From the NCBI GenBank assembly GCA_963766345.1, contig CAVXZL010000012.1, positions 62,001 through 126,000 of the forward strand: 64,000 bases of DNA, read 5' to 3'. Below the pieces are notes generated by a model. The model saw only the letters and a program-made list of their open reading frames with translations, did not search any database and was not told the origin of the DNA. Within the stretch, counting starts at the first letter, position 1. Each line of letters starts with the position of its first letter. The translations under genes and the position numbers were made by a program. Positions 1 through 8,543 of the stretch are shown piece after piece. The DNA is from DASVFB01 sp963766345 (GTDB taxonomy: Bacteria; Actinomycetota; Thermoleophilia; Gaiellales; Gaiellaceae).

Positions 1-1091
1 TGCTCGTGCGGAAGCGACGACTCGTCGATCAGGATCACGGCGAAGACGATCGTCGCGAGCCCCCGCGGGCCGAACCAACCCACGAACGCGACCGTGGGGC
101 GGCGCGCACCGCTCCCGAGCAGCGCCAGCGCGACGGGAAGCATCCGAACGGCGGTCAGGCTGAGCACCGCGTAGACGAGGACCTCCCAGCCCAGGTCGTC
201 GAGCGCCGGCCCGAGGATCGCGGCGCCGAAGACGATGAAGGTGACCGCGTTGAGCAGTTCGCCGCCCTCGTCGACGAGGTACGACACCTGTCCGCCGCTG
301 TCGCGGCCGACGACCCCGAACAGAAACCCGCCCGTGAAGGCGGCGATGAAGATGCTGCCGCCGAGCCCGGTCGCGATTCCTGCCGCGAGGAGCGCCGTGG
401 CCACCGTCAGGATCTGCAGCCAGTGCGGCTCCACGAGGGAACGGCGCGCCGCAACCCGGAGTGCGAGCGCTCCAAGCACGCCGGCCGCCGCGCCTGCGAC
501 GAGGCCGTAGCCGATCTCCTCCAGCACGAGGTGCGCTGCTGCGTGTGCCGTCATCGTCCCCTCGTCCGCCTCGGCGAGGGCGAGCGCGATGAAGAAGAGC
601 GGCACGCAGATTCCGTCGTTGAGGCCGCTCTCAACGTTGAGTCCTTGGCGGATCCGCGACGGGATCCGCTCGTCGGTCACGACCGCTTGGCCGAGCGCCG
701 CGTCGGTGCAGGCGAGCATGATCGAGAGAACGAGCGCCTCGAGCAAACTGACGCCGGGTAGCACGCCGACGCCGACAAGCGTGCCGGCGGCGATCGTGAA
801 CGGCAGGCCGATCCCGAGCAATCGAGCCGGTACGGCGAACTCGCTGCGCAGGGCGGGGAACGAGATCCGCGAAGCGTCGGCGAAGAGGACGAGCGTCAAC
901 GTCGCCTCCGCGAGCAGCTTCACGGGCTCGCCGCCGATGCGCAGATCGATCAAGCCGAGCACCGGGCCCGCCAGCAGACCCGCGGACGTGAAGAAGATCG
1001 CCGGCGTGACGACCGACCGCTCCATGCGGCCAGACACGGCCGAGAACGCGAGCAGCAGGAACGCAACGGTCGCGACTACCCAGGTGCCCAG
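1..1091 (-). CDS. Cation/proton antiporter, CPA1 type (3' part outside window)
   Basis: Polytopic membrane protein that would exchange Na+ or K+ for protons. The minus-strand frame is open to the window edge and reads as about 360 residues of alternating hydrophobic helices with a CPA1-like core (ESGLNDGICVPLF, then AFTGGFLFG and GWFGPRGLATIVFA). The ESGLNDG and GPRGL signatures are family hallmarks. No ATG, GTG or TTG precedes the conserved N-terminus: an in-frame TGA lies 8 codons upstream, and the only plausible initiator is CTG at 1091-1089, six bases after a perfect GGAGGT. It follows the sulfatase gene by 34 bases on the same strand. The C-terminus is missing because the window ends. 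Confidence 0.85.
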   Translation of the reverse strand, partial: MGTWVVATVAFLLLAFSAVSGRMERSVVTPAIFFTSAGLLAGPVLGLIDLRIGGEPVKLLAEATLTLVLFADASRISFPALRSEFAVPARLLGIGLPFTIAAGTLVGVGVLPGVSLLEALVLSIMLACTDAALGQAVVTDERIPSRIRQGLNVESGLNDGICVPLFFIALALAEADEGTMTAHAAAHLVLEEIGYGLVAGAAAGVLGALALRVAARRSLVEPHWLQILTVATALLAAGIATGLGGSIFIAAFTGGFLFGVVGRDSGGQVSYLVDEGGELLNAVTFIVFGAAILGPALDDLGWEVLVYAVLSLTAVRMLPVALALLGSGARRPTVAFVGWFGPRGLATIVFAVILIDESSLPHE

Positions 1092-1125
1092 CGCGTTACC
1101 TCCGTGTCAATCGACGGCGCAAGAA

Positions 1126-3492
1126 CTACTGGCGGGCCATTGCGACGCGGAGGCGCTCCTCGGGTGTGATGAGGTGGTCGGCGTCTTCTGCGTCCTCGCC
1201 GAGATCGATCTGCACCCAGTTGACCGTGCCGGTGAAGACGCTGCTTTCGCCTTCGTAGTCGTCGCTGACCGGGGACGCGGTGTCGCGTCCGACATCGGCC
1301 GTCTCGTCCGCGGAGAAGATCAGCGGCACCGTTGCATCGACCCGGCCTTCACCGGTCTTGTCGCCGTCGAGGTAGAGCGTGACCGTGCCGCCCTTGGCCG
1401 GGCCGCCGCCGTCGTAGGCGAACTCCATCCGGACCTGGTGCGTTCCGGGCGCGATCGTGGCGTCGGCCTCGATCTTGAAGCGCTGCAGGCCGAGCAGGTT
1501 GTAGCAGTAGGTCGGACGCCCGTCTTTCGCGTACAGGCTCCAGCCCGCGAAGGCGCCGCCCTGGGCGATGATCACGCCTTCTGCGCCCGCCTCGGGCACG
1601 ACGACTTCCGCCGTGACCGCGTGGGACTTGTTCTTGATGTTGAGGATGCTGTTCTCGCTGAGGCGTCCCATGCCGCCGAACAGCAGCTGTGAGTTTCCCT
1701 TCACGAGCTCCGGGCGGCCCGCGAGCTCGGCGTTGAAGCGCTCGATGCGCCGGTCGTCGAGCGGGAGCACGTTGTACTTGCGGGCCTCCTCGAGCCAGAG
1801 CTGTTGCAGCTCGGCCAGCTTCTGCGGCATCTCGGCGGCGAGATCGTGCGCCTGGCTCCAGTCCGTATTCGTGTCGTAGAGCTCCCAGACGTCGTCGGCG
1901 AACGGCGGCAACGGTTCCATCACCCACGGCACGCTGTGGTTGGTCACGGCGGTCCAGCCCTGGTGGTAGATGCCGCGGTTGCAGAACATCTCGAAGTACT
2001 GCGTCTCGTGGCGGTCGGCTTCGCTCGCCCCGTCGAACGAGTACGCCATGCTGACGCCCTCGATCGGCTGCTGGTCGACTCCGTTGACAATCGCCGGCTG
2101 TGGAAGGCCGGCGGCTTCGAGCACGGTGGGGGCCACGTCGATCACGTGGTGGAACTGCGAGCGGACCTCGCCGCGCGCTGCGATGCCGCGCGGCCAGTGG
2201 ACGATGGTTCCGTTCCGCGTCCCGCCCCAGTGCGAGGCGACCTGCTTCGTCCACTGGTAGGGCGTGTCCATCGCGTGCGCCCAGCCGACGGCGAAATGGT
2301 TGTACGCCTTCGGTGTGCCGAAGTCGTCGATGCGCGAGGCCATGAACTCGGGCGTCTCGAGCGCCGCGGCGCCGTTGAAGATGAACGTCTCGTTGAAGCT
2401 GCCGTTGATCGTGCCCTCGGCGCTCGCCCCGTTGTCGCCGATGATGTAGTAGACGAGCGTGTCCTCGAGCACGCCGAGGTCGTCGAGCGCGTCGACGAGC
2501 CGTCCGATGTGGTGGTCGGTGTGCTCGAGAAACCCGGCATAGACCTCCATCTGGCGGGCGAGAATCGGCTTCAACTCATCGGGCATGTCGTTCCAGGCGG
2601 GAATCTCCTCGTGCCGCGCGGTCAGCTTCGTGTCCGGCGGCACGACTCCCAGCTCCTTCTGGCGAGCCAGGGTCTCCTCGCGCAACGCGTCCCAGCCTTC
2701 GTCGAAGCGTCCCTTGTATTTGTCCGACCACTCCGTCGGCACGTGATGCGGAGCGTGCGTCGCGCCCGGTGCGAAGTACATGAAGAACGGCTTGTCGGGC
2801 ATGAGCGACTTCTGCTGGCGCGCCCACTTGATCGCCTTGTCGGTCATGTCCTCGGTGAAGTGGTAGCCCTCCTCGGGCGTCTTCTCCGGCTCGACCGGCG
2901 TCGTGCCCTCGTAGATCGCCGGGTAGTACTGGTTCGTCTCACCGCCGATGAAGCCGTAGAAGTACTCGAAGCCGCTGCCGCCGGTCGGCCAGGCATCGAA
3001 AGGCCCCATCGGGCTCGTCTGCCAGACCGGCACCTCGTGGCACTTGCCGAACTGCGCCGTCGAATAGCCGTTCAGCAGCAGCGTCTGCGCGAGCGGCGCG
3101 CAGGTATTGGGACGGATGGAGCTGTAGCCGGGCGCCGAGGTTGCGAGCTCCGTGATGACGCCCATTCCCACCGAGTGGTGGTTGCGTCCGGTCAGCAACG
3201 CAGCGCGGGTCGGGGCACACAGCGCCGTCGTGTGGAAGCGGTTGTACCGGAGGCCGTTCCCGGCGAGCCGCTGAGCCGTCGGCGTCGCGCACGGCCCGCC
3301 GAACGCGCTCGAAGCGGCGAAGCCGACGTCGTCGAGCAAGATGACGAGCACGTTGGGCGCGCCGGCCGGCGGCTGTAGCGGCTCGATCGGTGGAAACTTC
3401 GCCTCCGGGTCCTTCGCGTCCAAGGGCAACGCCCCGCCGTACGGCCGGTCAGGGATCGGAAGCACATCTCTCTGGATCTGGGAGGGACTCAA
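1126..3492 (-). CDS. Arylsulfatase (sulfatase family, formylglycine type)
   Basis: Hydrolyses sulfate esters. The 788-residue protein opens the alkaline-phosphatase fold with NVLVILLDDVG (Asp54/Asp55, metal ligands) and has the sulfatase signature CAPTRAALLTGR, in which Cys92 would be converted to formylglycine by a maturase; I see no maturase in the window. A second metal site is GDNGA. No signal peptide is evident, so it is probably cytoplasmic like the AtsA-type enzymes. Length fits the long AtsA-like subgroup. The start is TTG at 3492, preceded by AAGGTGG at six bases; no better start exists before the conserved LLDDVG motif. Substrate unknown. Confidence 0.92.
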   Translation of the reverse strand: MSPSQIQRDVLPIPDRPYGGALPLDAKDPEAKFPPIEPLQPPAGAPNVLVILLDDVGFAASSAFGGPCATPTAQRLAGNGLRYNRFHTTALCAPTRAALLTGRNHHSVGMGVITELATSAPGYSSIRPNTCAPLAQTLLLNGYSTAQFGKCHEVPVWQTSPMGPFDAWPTGGSGFEYFYGFIGGETNQYYPAIYEGTTPVEPEKTPEEGYHFTEDMTDKAIKWARQQKSLMPDKPFFMYFAPGATHAPHHVPTEWSDKYKGRFDEGWDALREETLARQKELGVVPPDTKLTARHEEIPAWNDMPDELKPILARQMEVYAGFLEHTDHHIGRLVDALDDLGVLEDTLVYYIIGDNGASAEGTINGSFNETFIFNGAAALETPEFMASRIDDFGTPKAYNHFAVGWAHAMDTPYQWTKQVASHWGGTRNGTIVHWPRGIAARGEVRSQFHHVIDVAPTVLEAAGLPQPAIVNGVDQQPIEGVSMAYSFDGASEADRHETQYFEMFCNRGIYHQGWTAVTNHSVPWVMEPLPPFADDVWELYDTNTDWSQAHDLAAEMPQKLAELQQLWLEEARKYNVLPLDDRRIERFNAELAGRPELVKGNSQLLFGGMGRLSENSILNIKNKSHAVTAEVVVPEAGAEGVIIAQGGAFAGWSLYAKDGRPTYCYNLLGLQRFKIEADATIAPGTHQVRMEFAYDGGGPAKGGTVTLYLDGDKTGEGRVDATVPLIFSADETADVGRDTASPVSDDYEGESSVFTGTVNWVQIDLGEDAEDADHLITPEERLRVAMARQ

Positions 3493-3537
3493 CTCCTACC
3501 ACCTTTCCCGTGCGACGATTTGCGGTGAGGCTCGGAG

Positions 3538-3708
3538 CTAGATTCGCCGGCGGCGCCCCACCCTCCCGGGTGTGACGGCGGCCGCCACCACCGCGGTCTT
3601 CGCAACCGGCGAGGGTCCAGGTGAGACCGCCTTGGCCACGACCGCGGTCTTCGCCACGGGGTGGCCGATGACGCCGACTCTTCCGACACGTGCTGCTCTC
3701 AGCGGCAT
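3538..3708 (-). CDS. Small basic alanine/valine-rich protein next to DUF6325
   Basis: A 56-residue frame beginning ATG one base after the TGA of the DUF6325 gene (TGAAATG), so it is almost certainly translated by reinitiation. It begins MPLRAARVGRVGV, contains the element VAKTAVVA twice (about residues 18-25 and 35-42) and ends in a run of arginines. No catalytic motif is visible; the Val/Ala-rich middle could be a short membrane or gly-zipper-like helix with positive ends. From memory, short proteins of this type often follow DUF6325 genes in actinobacteria. No other frame here has comparable support. Confidence 0.6.
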   Translation of the reverse strand: MPLRAARVGRVGVIGHPVAKTAVVAKAVSPGPSPVAKTAVVAAAVTPGRVGRRRRI

Positions 3709-3709
3709 T

Positions 3710-4207
3710 TCAGTCTCCTTCGGTCGCAGGTGCGTCGTCGGCCTCGATGGAGGCGATGATCGCCTGAATTGGGATCCGTCCGTTCGCGATCAGCTGGCCG
3801 CCCGAACGACGCGCCGCTGATGCGAAAGGCGCCGCCCAGAGGTTCTCCCAGATGAGCACTCCGGCAGTGCTTCCCGGCTCCATGGCGGCGGCAAGATGAT
3901 CGACGTCGTCCGCGGTCAAGAGCTCTGCCAGCTCCGCTTCGACCTTTTGCAGCGGACCGAGATCATCGATGTCGGAAAACTCCATCGCCTCGACGGAACC
4001 GTCCTCCTTCTTGGTGAGGATCAGGATGTCGATCACGCGGATCGTCCCGGAGTCGATCAACGCGAGCAGCTCCTTGGCCATCTCGCCCGTGAAGTTGCTT
4101 GCTCCCGCCGGAAACTCGACGATGATGTAGTCGACGGGGCCAAGTTGATCGAGAGATGCCCGTTCCTCGTCGGTCGCTCGCGTGAGCTCAGTCGGTGTTG
4201 TTGCCAT
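3710..4207 (-). CDS. DUF6325 family protein
   Basis: A 165-residue soluble acidic protein of unknown function (family assigned from memory). It starts with a Thr-rich tail, then LGPVDYIIVEFPAG, a domain about a possible switch (ALIDSGTIRVIDILIL) and a C-terminal ARRSGGQLIANGRIP segment, all typical of the family, which is often found near stress genes. ATG at 4207 follows GGAGGT by five bases. It is the first gene of a two-gene unit with the downstream 56-residue protein. The 114 bases upstream hold no gene and should contain the promoter. I know no biochemical function for the family. Confidence 0.8.
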   Translation of the reverse strand: MATTPTELTRATDEERASLDQLGPVDYIIVEFPAGASNFTGEMAKELLALIDSGTIRVIDILILTKKEDGSVEAMEFSDIDDLGPLQKVEAELAELLTADDVDHLAAAMEPGSTAGVLIWENLWAAPFASAARRSGGQLIANGRIPIQAIIASIEADDAPATEGD

Positions 4208-4321
4208 GCGTGACCTCCGTTTCTGTCGCCGTGACGAACCGTGCTCGCCAAGCGGCTAGCGCGATACGGCAACGTTGGGCGGAGCGCACATTCTGGAGAT
4301 ACACGAACTCAAGTTCAAGAA

Positions 4322-5449
4322 TCACGACGAAAGGGTCTTGGAACATGGATGCTGACGCGGCTCGGCGATGCGAGCACGTCTGCCGACGGTCAGCTCTTCC
4401 ACGACGATTTGCAGTGCCGCCGCGATCGGCACGCCGATGATCGCCCCGATCAACCCGAAGAGCGCCCCGAACGCCAGGACGCTCGCGAGGACGGTGAAGC
4501 CGGACACCTTCGCGGCCTTCCCGATGATCGTCGGCTGCAGCACGTAGTTCTCGAGCTGCTGGTAGACGACGAGCACGATCAGGAAGACGATCAAGGCCTC
4601 GAGGCTGACGGAGAGCGCGACGATCCCGATGAGGACGCCGGCCAACGTGGCTCCGATGCTCGGAACGAGGTCGAGGACGCCAGCGATCACCGCCAGCGCG
4701 AGCGGATACGGCAGCCCGAGGATCACCGCGGTGACGCCGTAGACCGTTCCGCACACGAACGAGATCGCGACGTTGCCGAGCATGTAGCGCGAGGTCGTGT
4801 GGACGATCCGGTCCGTAACGCGCAGGTAGCGCTCTCGCTTTTCGCGATACATGAGGCCGGCCGTCCAGTTGCGCAGGTGCGGCTCGTCGATCAGCCCGAA
4901 CAGCGTCAGAAAGATCACAGAGAAGACGAGCGTCACTCCTCCGAAGGCCGAGATCCCGACCTGGGCTACTCCGCCCGACACGTCGCCCGCTCCGCGCGTG
5001 ATCTCCCCCGCGTGCCTTTCCAACGTGTCGAGGGAGCCGCTCCTCGTGTTGAGGACGTTGCCCAGATCACTCTGCCTGGCGCGGTCGACGATCTTCGGCA
5101 ACTGGTGGCTGAAGTCGTGCACGGCGCCGTTCACCGCCTGCGCCATCACGAGCGCGACGGCACCGATGACGCCGACGATGCCCAACACGAGCACTATCGA
5201 GCACACGCGCCGGCTCCAGCCCAGGCGCCGCTCCATCGCGGTCGCGACCGGCGAGAGGACGGCGACACCGAAGACGGAGACGAACAGGAGGAGCAGGACG
5301 CTCTTGATCGACGCGAGCGCCGCCGCAGCGGCGACGACGACGGCAACCAGCAGGATCGTCCGGATCGAGATCGAGACACCGACCTCGCGGCGACCCCCTT
5401 CCCTCGTCGTCGTCGTCGCCACAGGAGCCTCTGCCTGCGCGAGCTTCAC
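4322..5449 (-). CDS. AI-2E/PerM family membrane transporter
   Basis: A 375-residue polytopic protein of the family named for the E. coli autoinducer-2 exporter TqsA; members also include PerM and Na+/H+ antiporter-like proteins. Visible are paired N-terminal helices (residues about 28-60), a soluble middle (about 110-150) and the conserved C-terminal block with DLVPSIGATLAG and VGVPIAAALQIVVEE-like sequences. The GTG start at 5449 overlaps the TGA of the upstream exporter gene (GTGA), so the two are translationally coupled. It is one of three members in this window. The substrate cannot be inferred from sequence. Confidence 0.88.
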   Translation of the reverse strand: MKLAQAEAPVATTTTREGGRREVGVSISIRTILLVAVVVAAAAALASIKSVLLLLFVSVFGVAVLSPVATAMERRLGWSRRVCSIVLVLGIVGVIGAVALVMAQAVNGAVHDFSHQLPKIVDRARQSDLGNVLNTRSGSLDTLERHAGEITRGAGDVSGGVAQVGISAFGGVTLVFSVIFLTLFGLIDEPHLRNWTAGLMYREKRERYLRVTDRIVHTTSRYMLGNVAISFVCGTVYGVTAVILGLPYPLALAVIAGVLDLVPSIGATLAGVLIGIVALSVSLEALIVFLIVLVVYQQLENYVLQPTIIGKAAKVSGFTVLASVLAFGALFGLIGAIIGVPIAAALQIVVEELTVGRRARIAEPRQHPCSKTLSS

Positions 5450-7020
5450 GGCCGGAGCGTCGCGGGCATGCCCGTGCCGCGACCCGCCTTCCTGCTGCGT
5501 CCGCGCGCGTCAGGTCCCGCCGTCTCGCGCAGCGGCACTTCCCGCAGCAGCCAGCTCAGCCCGAACGCCCCGACCATCACACCGGCGGCGGTCAGAAAGA
5601 CCGGGTGAAGCGCGACGGCGACCGCGGTGATGTACATCGCGTGGATCGCGGGCGGCAGGTGCTGGATGGCAGCGGGGCTCGCGTGCGCGGGCGCGTGTGC
5701 GCCGGCCGGGAGACGGCCTGCAAGCTCGCGGCCCAGCTGGTTCGTGAAGATCGCGCCGAAGACGGACACTCCGATCGAGCCGCCGACCTGCCTGAAGAGC
5801 GTTGCGCCTGAGGTCGCGACGCCGAGCAGTCGGTAGTCGAACGCATTCTGCGCGGCGAGCACGAGCACCTGCATCACGAGCCCGAGGCCGAGACCGACGA
5901 GCAGCATGTACCCGGCGGCGACCTCGGTCGCCGTCCCGACCTCGAGCGTCGACAGCAGGTAGAGCCCGACGGCCGCGATCGCCGTGCCGACAATCGGAAA
6001 GGCGCGATAGCGCCCGTAGCGGGAGATCAGGAAGCCGCTCGTCGTCGAGGTGACGAGGACGCCGAGCATCATCGGCGTCATCAGCAGCCCGGAGCCGGTG
6101 GCGGTGTGGCCCTTGACGATCTGCAGGTAGAGCGGGATGAAGGTGACGGAGCCGAAGAGCGCGAATCCGACGACGAATCCGATCGCGCTCGTCGTCCGGA
6201 ACGTCATGTTGCGGAAGAGCTCCGGCGGCAGGATCGGCTCTTCGGCGCGCGACTCGACGAGCGGGAAGAGCGCGAGCAGCGCGACGCCCCCGACGATCGC
6301 CGCGAGCATTCCCGGCGCGTCCCAGGAGTAGCTCGTGCCGCCGAGGCTCGTGTAGAGGATGACCCCGGACAGCCCGGCCGCGAGGACAATCGTCCCGAGC
6401 CAGTCGATCCGGTGCCGCGTCGTCACCTGACGCGAGCGGAAGGCGGTCGCGATCACCGCCAGCGCGACAAGGCCGAGCGGCAGGTTGACGTAGAAGATCC
6501 AGCGCCACGAGAGGTTGTCGACGAAGAATCCGCCGAGCAGCGGACCGGCGACGACGGAAACGCCGAACACGCCGCCGAACAGGCCCTGGTAACGGCCGCG
6601 GTCGCGCGGCGCGACGAGGTCGCCGACGACGGCCATCGACACGACGATCAGGCCGCCGCCGCCAAGCCCCTGGACTGCTCTGAACGCGATCAGCTGCGGC
6701 ATGCTCTGCGCCAGTCCGGCGAGCGCCGAGCCGACGAGGAAGAGCACGAGCGCGAACTGGAGGACGCGCTTGCGGCCGTAGAGATCGCCGAGCTTTCCGT
6801 ACAGCGGCCCGACCACCGTCGATGCGAGCAGGTACGAGGTCACGACCCACGAGAGGTGCTCGAGACCCCCGAGGTCGCCGACGATCGTCGGCAGCGCGGT
6901 CGAGACGATCGTCTGGTCGAGCGACGCGATGAAGAGGACGAGGAGTAGCGCACCGAAGATCAGGCGCCGCTGACTTGCGGACGTCTCAGTCGTCGTCCGT
7001 TCAATTGCCGTCGTCGTCAT
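5446..7020 (-). CDS. MFS drug exporter, DHA2/EmrB-QacA type (14 TM)
   Basis: Proton-coupled multidrug exporter of 524 residues. The first helix carries the DHA2 signature LDQTIVSTALPTI, followed by the loop 2-3 motif GKLGDLYGRKR and about 14 hydrophobic segments. I place the start at ATG 7020 (MTTTAIER), five bases after AAGGAG; an upstream in-frame start would add 23 residues and lacks a ribosome binding site. It is the first gene of a unit with the AI-2E transporter, separated from the HdeD gene by a strong hairpin, and preceded by one copy of the triple TGGCA element, so it is a candidate target of the SARP regulator. Confidence 0.92.
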   Translation of the reverse strand: MTTTAIERTTTETSASQRRLIFGALLLVLFIASLDQTIVSTALPTIVGDLGGLEHLSWVVTSYLLASTVVGPLYGKLGDLYGRKRVLQFALVLFLVGSALAGLAQSMPQLIAFRAVQGLGGGGLIVVSMAVVGDLVAPRDRGRYQGLFGGVFGVSVVAGPLLGGFFVDNLSWRWIFYVNLPLGLVALAVIATAFRSRQVTTRHRIDWLGTIVLAAGLSGVILYTSLGGTSYSWDAPGMLAAIVGGVALLALFPLVESRAEEPILPPELFRNMTFRTTSAIGFVVGFALFGSVTFIPLYLQIVKGHTATGSGLLMTPMMLGVLVTSTTSGFLISRYGRYRAFPIVGTAIAAVGLYLLSTLEVGTATEVAAGYMLLVGLGLGLVMQVLVLAAQNAFDYRLLGVATSGATLFRQVGGSIGVSVFGAIFTNQLGRELAGRLPAGAHAPAHASPAAIQHLPPAIHAMYITAVAVALHPVFLTAAGVMVGAFGLSWLLREVPLRETAGPDARGRSRKAGRGTGMPATLRP

Positions 7021-7066
7021 CGCATCTCCTTGTCGAGGGAATCTGCGACGCACGCTCGCGGAGAGC

Positions 7067-7105
7067 GATGCCACGCCGATGCCAGGCATTCGGCCCCTGC
7101 TGCCG
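7067..7105 (-). promoter_or_regulatory. SARP-type operator, copy a (exporter)
   Basis: Read toward the exporter gene, the heptamers are CGGCAGC (7105-7099), TGGCATC (7084-7078) and TGGCATC (7073-7067). Their starts lie 21 and 11 bp apart. The gene-proximal box ends 46 bp upstream of the ATG at 7020. The distal box has C for T at its first base. See the regulon finding for the comparison of all five copies. Confidence 0.7.
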
Positions 7106-7166
7106 CCGAGGTCACCTCGGCCGAGGGCCGTTACCGAACGAGGCGTTCTTCGGCCGGATGCGCGTG

Positions 7167-7190
7167 GAGCCGGCGACTGGTCGCCGGCTC
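7167..7190 (-). terminator. Hairpin terminator after the HdeD gene
   Basis: A perfect 11-bp inverted repeat (GAGCCGGCGAC and GTCGCCGGCTC) with a two-base centre, starting 30 bases past the HdeD stop codon. No U-run follows, as is usual in such GC-rich genomes. It separates the HdeD transcript from the exporter gene, which therefore needs its own promoter. Confidence 0.65.
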
Positions 7191-7219
7191 CGGGGACTTG
7201 CGTTGGTGCAGATCGAACG

Positions 7220-7849
7220 TCAATGCGACGGCTCGGGAGTCGCCTTCGGCGACCTCCGCGGCGGTGCGAATGACTTCGCCTTCCGCTCGACGAGCTTCTG
7301 GCCGCCGATCGCGACGACGAGCTCGCTGACGCCGGTGACGAGCGCGAACGCCGCGATCAGTGCGAGCACGGCGAGCGCACCGGCGCCGGGCTTCGCGAAG
7401 ATCACGATGCCGAAGACGATCGCGACGAGGCCGGTCAGGATCATCGACGCCGTCCCTTGGCCGTCCAGCGGAAGCCGGAAGGACGCGGCGACGAACAGGA
7501 TCCCGAGCGCGACGGCGTACGCGCCGATCACGTACAGGAGCGCGAGCGCCGAGATGCCGGGCCAGGCGAAGACGAGCACGCCGACGGTGATCCCGAGGAG
7601 GCCCCTGAGGATCAGCCAGCCGCGCACTTCCTTCTCCTGTGCCGTGAACGCAGTGCCGAACTCGACGATGCCCGTCGCGAGCGTGTAGGCGCCGAAGACG
7701 ATCGTGAGCGCGTAGACGCTGATGCCGGGCCAGGCGAGAATCATCACGCCGAACACGACCGATGCCAGGCCGTGCAGGCCGAGCATCCACCGCATCCGGG
7801 TGATCTGTGTCCGCGCGGTCTTCGCGGCGCGGTCGAGCATGGTTTCCAT
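7220..7849 (-). CDS. HdeD family (DUF308) membrane protein
   Basis: A 209-residue inner-membrane protein with six predicted helices arranged as repeated DUF308 units, each ending in a WPGISxxALxxxxGAY-type motif (LAWPGISVYALTIVFGAY, FAWPGISALALLYVIGAY). E. coli HdeD is linked to acid resistance; in actinobacteria the family is usually just stress-associated. ATG at 7849 follows GGAGG by six bases; a second ATG three codons later is less well placed. It lies in its own transcription unit with a SARP-type operator 55 bp upstream and a terminator downstream. Confidence 0.9.
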   Translation of the reverse strand: METMLDRAAKTARTQITRMRWMLGLHGLASVVFGVMILAWPGISVYALTIVFGAYTLATGIVEFGTAFTAQEKEVRGWLILRGLLGITVGVLVFAWPGISALALLYVIGAYAVALGILFVAASFRLPLDGQGTASMILTGLVAIVFGIVIFAKPGAGALAVLALIAAFALVTGVSELVVAIGGQKLVERKAKSFAPPRRSPKATPEPSH

Positions 7850-7903
7850 CTCCTACCTCCCATTCGGGGATTGACGTTTGCGCCACGGAACCTGAACGGC
7901 GTC

Positions 7904-7942
7904 GATGCCACGCCGCTGCCACGGCCGCGTGCCCTGCTGCCA
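7904..7942 (-). promoter_or_regulatory. SARP-type operator, copy b (HdeD)
   Basis: Read toward the HdeD gene: TGGCAGC (7942-7936), TGGCAGC (7921-7915), TGGCATC (7910-7904), starts 21 and 11 bp apart, all three matching TGGCAKC exactly. This is the best-conserved copy. The proximal box ends 54 bp before the ATG at 7849. The site begins 10 bp from the 3' end of the DUF1003 gene. Confidence 0.75.
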
Positions 7943-7951
7943 CGGCACCGA

Positions 7952-8392
7952 CTAGGTCGCCGGGCGGGAAGGCGTCTCTGCGTGGATCGCCTTCGTGAGG
8001 TCGAGGATCTGCCGCGAGAGCTCGAGCAGCTCTTCGTTCTGCCGGTCCTCTTCCTTGACGGTCTGCCATTGCTGGTCGGCGATCGTCTGACGCTTCGCGT
8101 CTGCCCTGTTCTGGCTGATCATCACGAAGGTCGAGAGAAAGATCGCCTCGAGCGAGACGATCATCGTCAGCAAGCCGTACGGGTACCTCTCGACGCCGAG
8201 GCCGATCCAGCAGCCGAACCAAACGATGTGGATGTAGACGAACTGCATCGACCCGGCGAACGCGGTGATCCGATCGGCGATCCGGTTCTCGATGCTCTTC
8301 GCGCGCGCTTCGGCCTGCCGGACGAGTGCGGGGTTCGGCTCGAGGCCGCGGGGCGACAGGCGGTTGGGGTGCGCGCGCTGATCCACGGTCAT
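7952..8392 (-). CDS. DUF1003 family membrane protein
   Basis: A 146-residue protein with two central membrane helices (FVYIHIVWFGCWIGLG and LLTMIVSLEAIFLSTFVMI) followed by the family signature SQNRADAKRQ and a long charged coiled-coil tail. Function of the family is unknown; E. coli members are linked to cyclic dinucleotide or envelope roles only weakly. The ATG at 8392 overlaps the TAA of the preceding small gene (TAATG), fixing the start by translational coupling. Last gene of a three-gene operon (9098 to 7952). Confidence 0.9.
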   Translation of the reverse strand: MTVDQRAHPNRLSPRGLEPNPALVRQAEARAKSIENRIADRITAFAGSMQFVYIHIVWFGCWIGLGVERYPYGLLTMIVSLEAIFLSTFVMISQNRADAKRQTIADQQWQTVKEEDRQNEELLELSRQILDLTKAIHAETPSRPAT

Positions 8393-8538
8393 TACCGCCG
8401 CCGCCGCCACCTTCGATCGCGGTTCGTCCGCCGCGTCCGCCATGCGAGCTGCCGCTTCGCAAGGCCGGCGTGCACCATCAGCGCGCCGACGCACATCGCG
8501 ACGAGTGCGGTCAGCAGACTCGGGTCGATCGTCTGCAC
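8392..8538 (-). CDS. Small single-pass membrane protein (48 aa)
   Basis: GTG at 8538 is seven bases after AAGGAGGT, a Shine-Dalgarno that itself contains the stop codon of the upstream gene. The product has one hydrophobic helix (LLTALVAMCVGALMVHAGLA) and a tail very rich in Arg and Trp, ending in six basic residues. The stop overlaps the DUF1003 start. Short proteins of this kind, one helix then a basic tail, recur in actinobacteria; function unknown. Strong expression signals and double coupling make it a real gene. Confidence 0.75.
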   Translation of the reverse strand: MQTIDPSLLTALVAMCVGALMVHAGLAKRQLAWRTRRTNRDRRWRRRR

Positions 8539-8543
8539 GTCGC

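Noticed and set aside
1804..3378. Long plus-strand open frames over the sulfatase and similar frames elsewhere (for example opposite the SARP, GH92 and GlnRS genes)
   Set aside because: They are complementary-strand shadows with Arg/Ala/Gly-rich composition; the opposite frames carry real motifs.
4296..4320. Near-palindrome GAACTCAAGTTC upstream of the DUF6325 gene
   Set aside because: The centre is not symmetric and the arms are only five bases, which is expected by chance.
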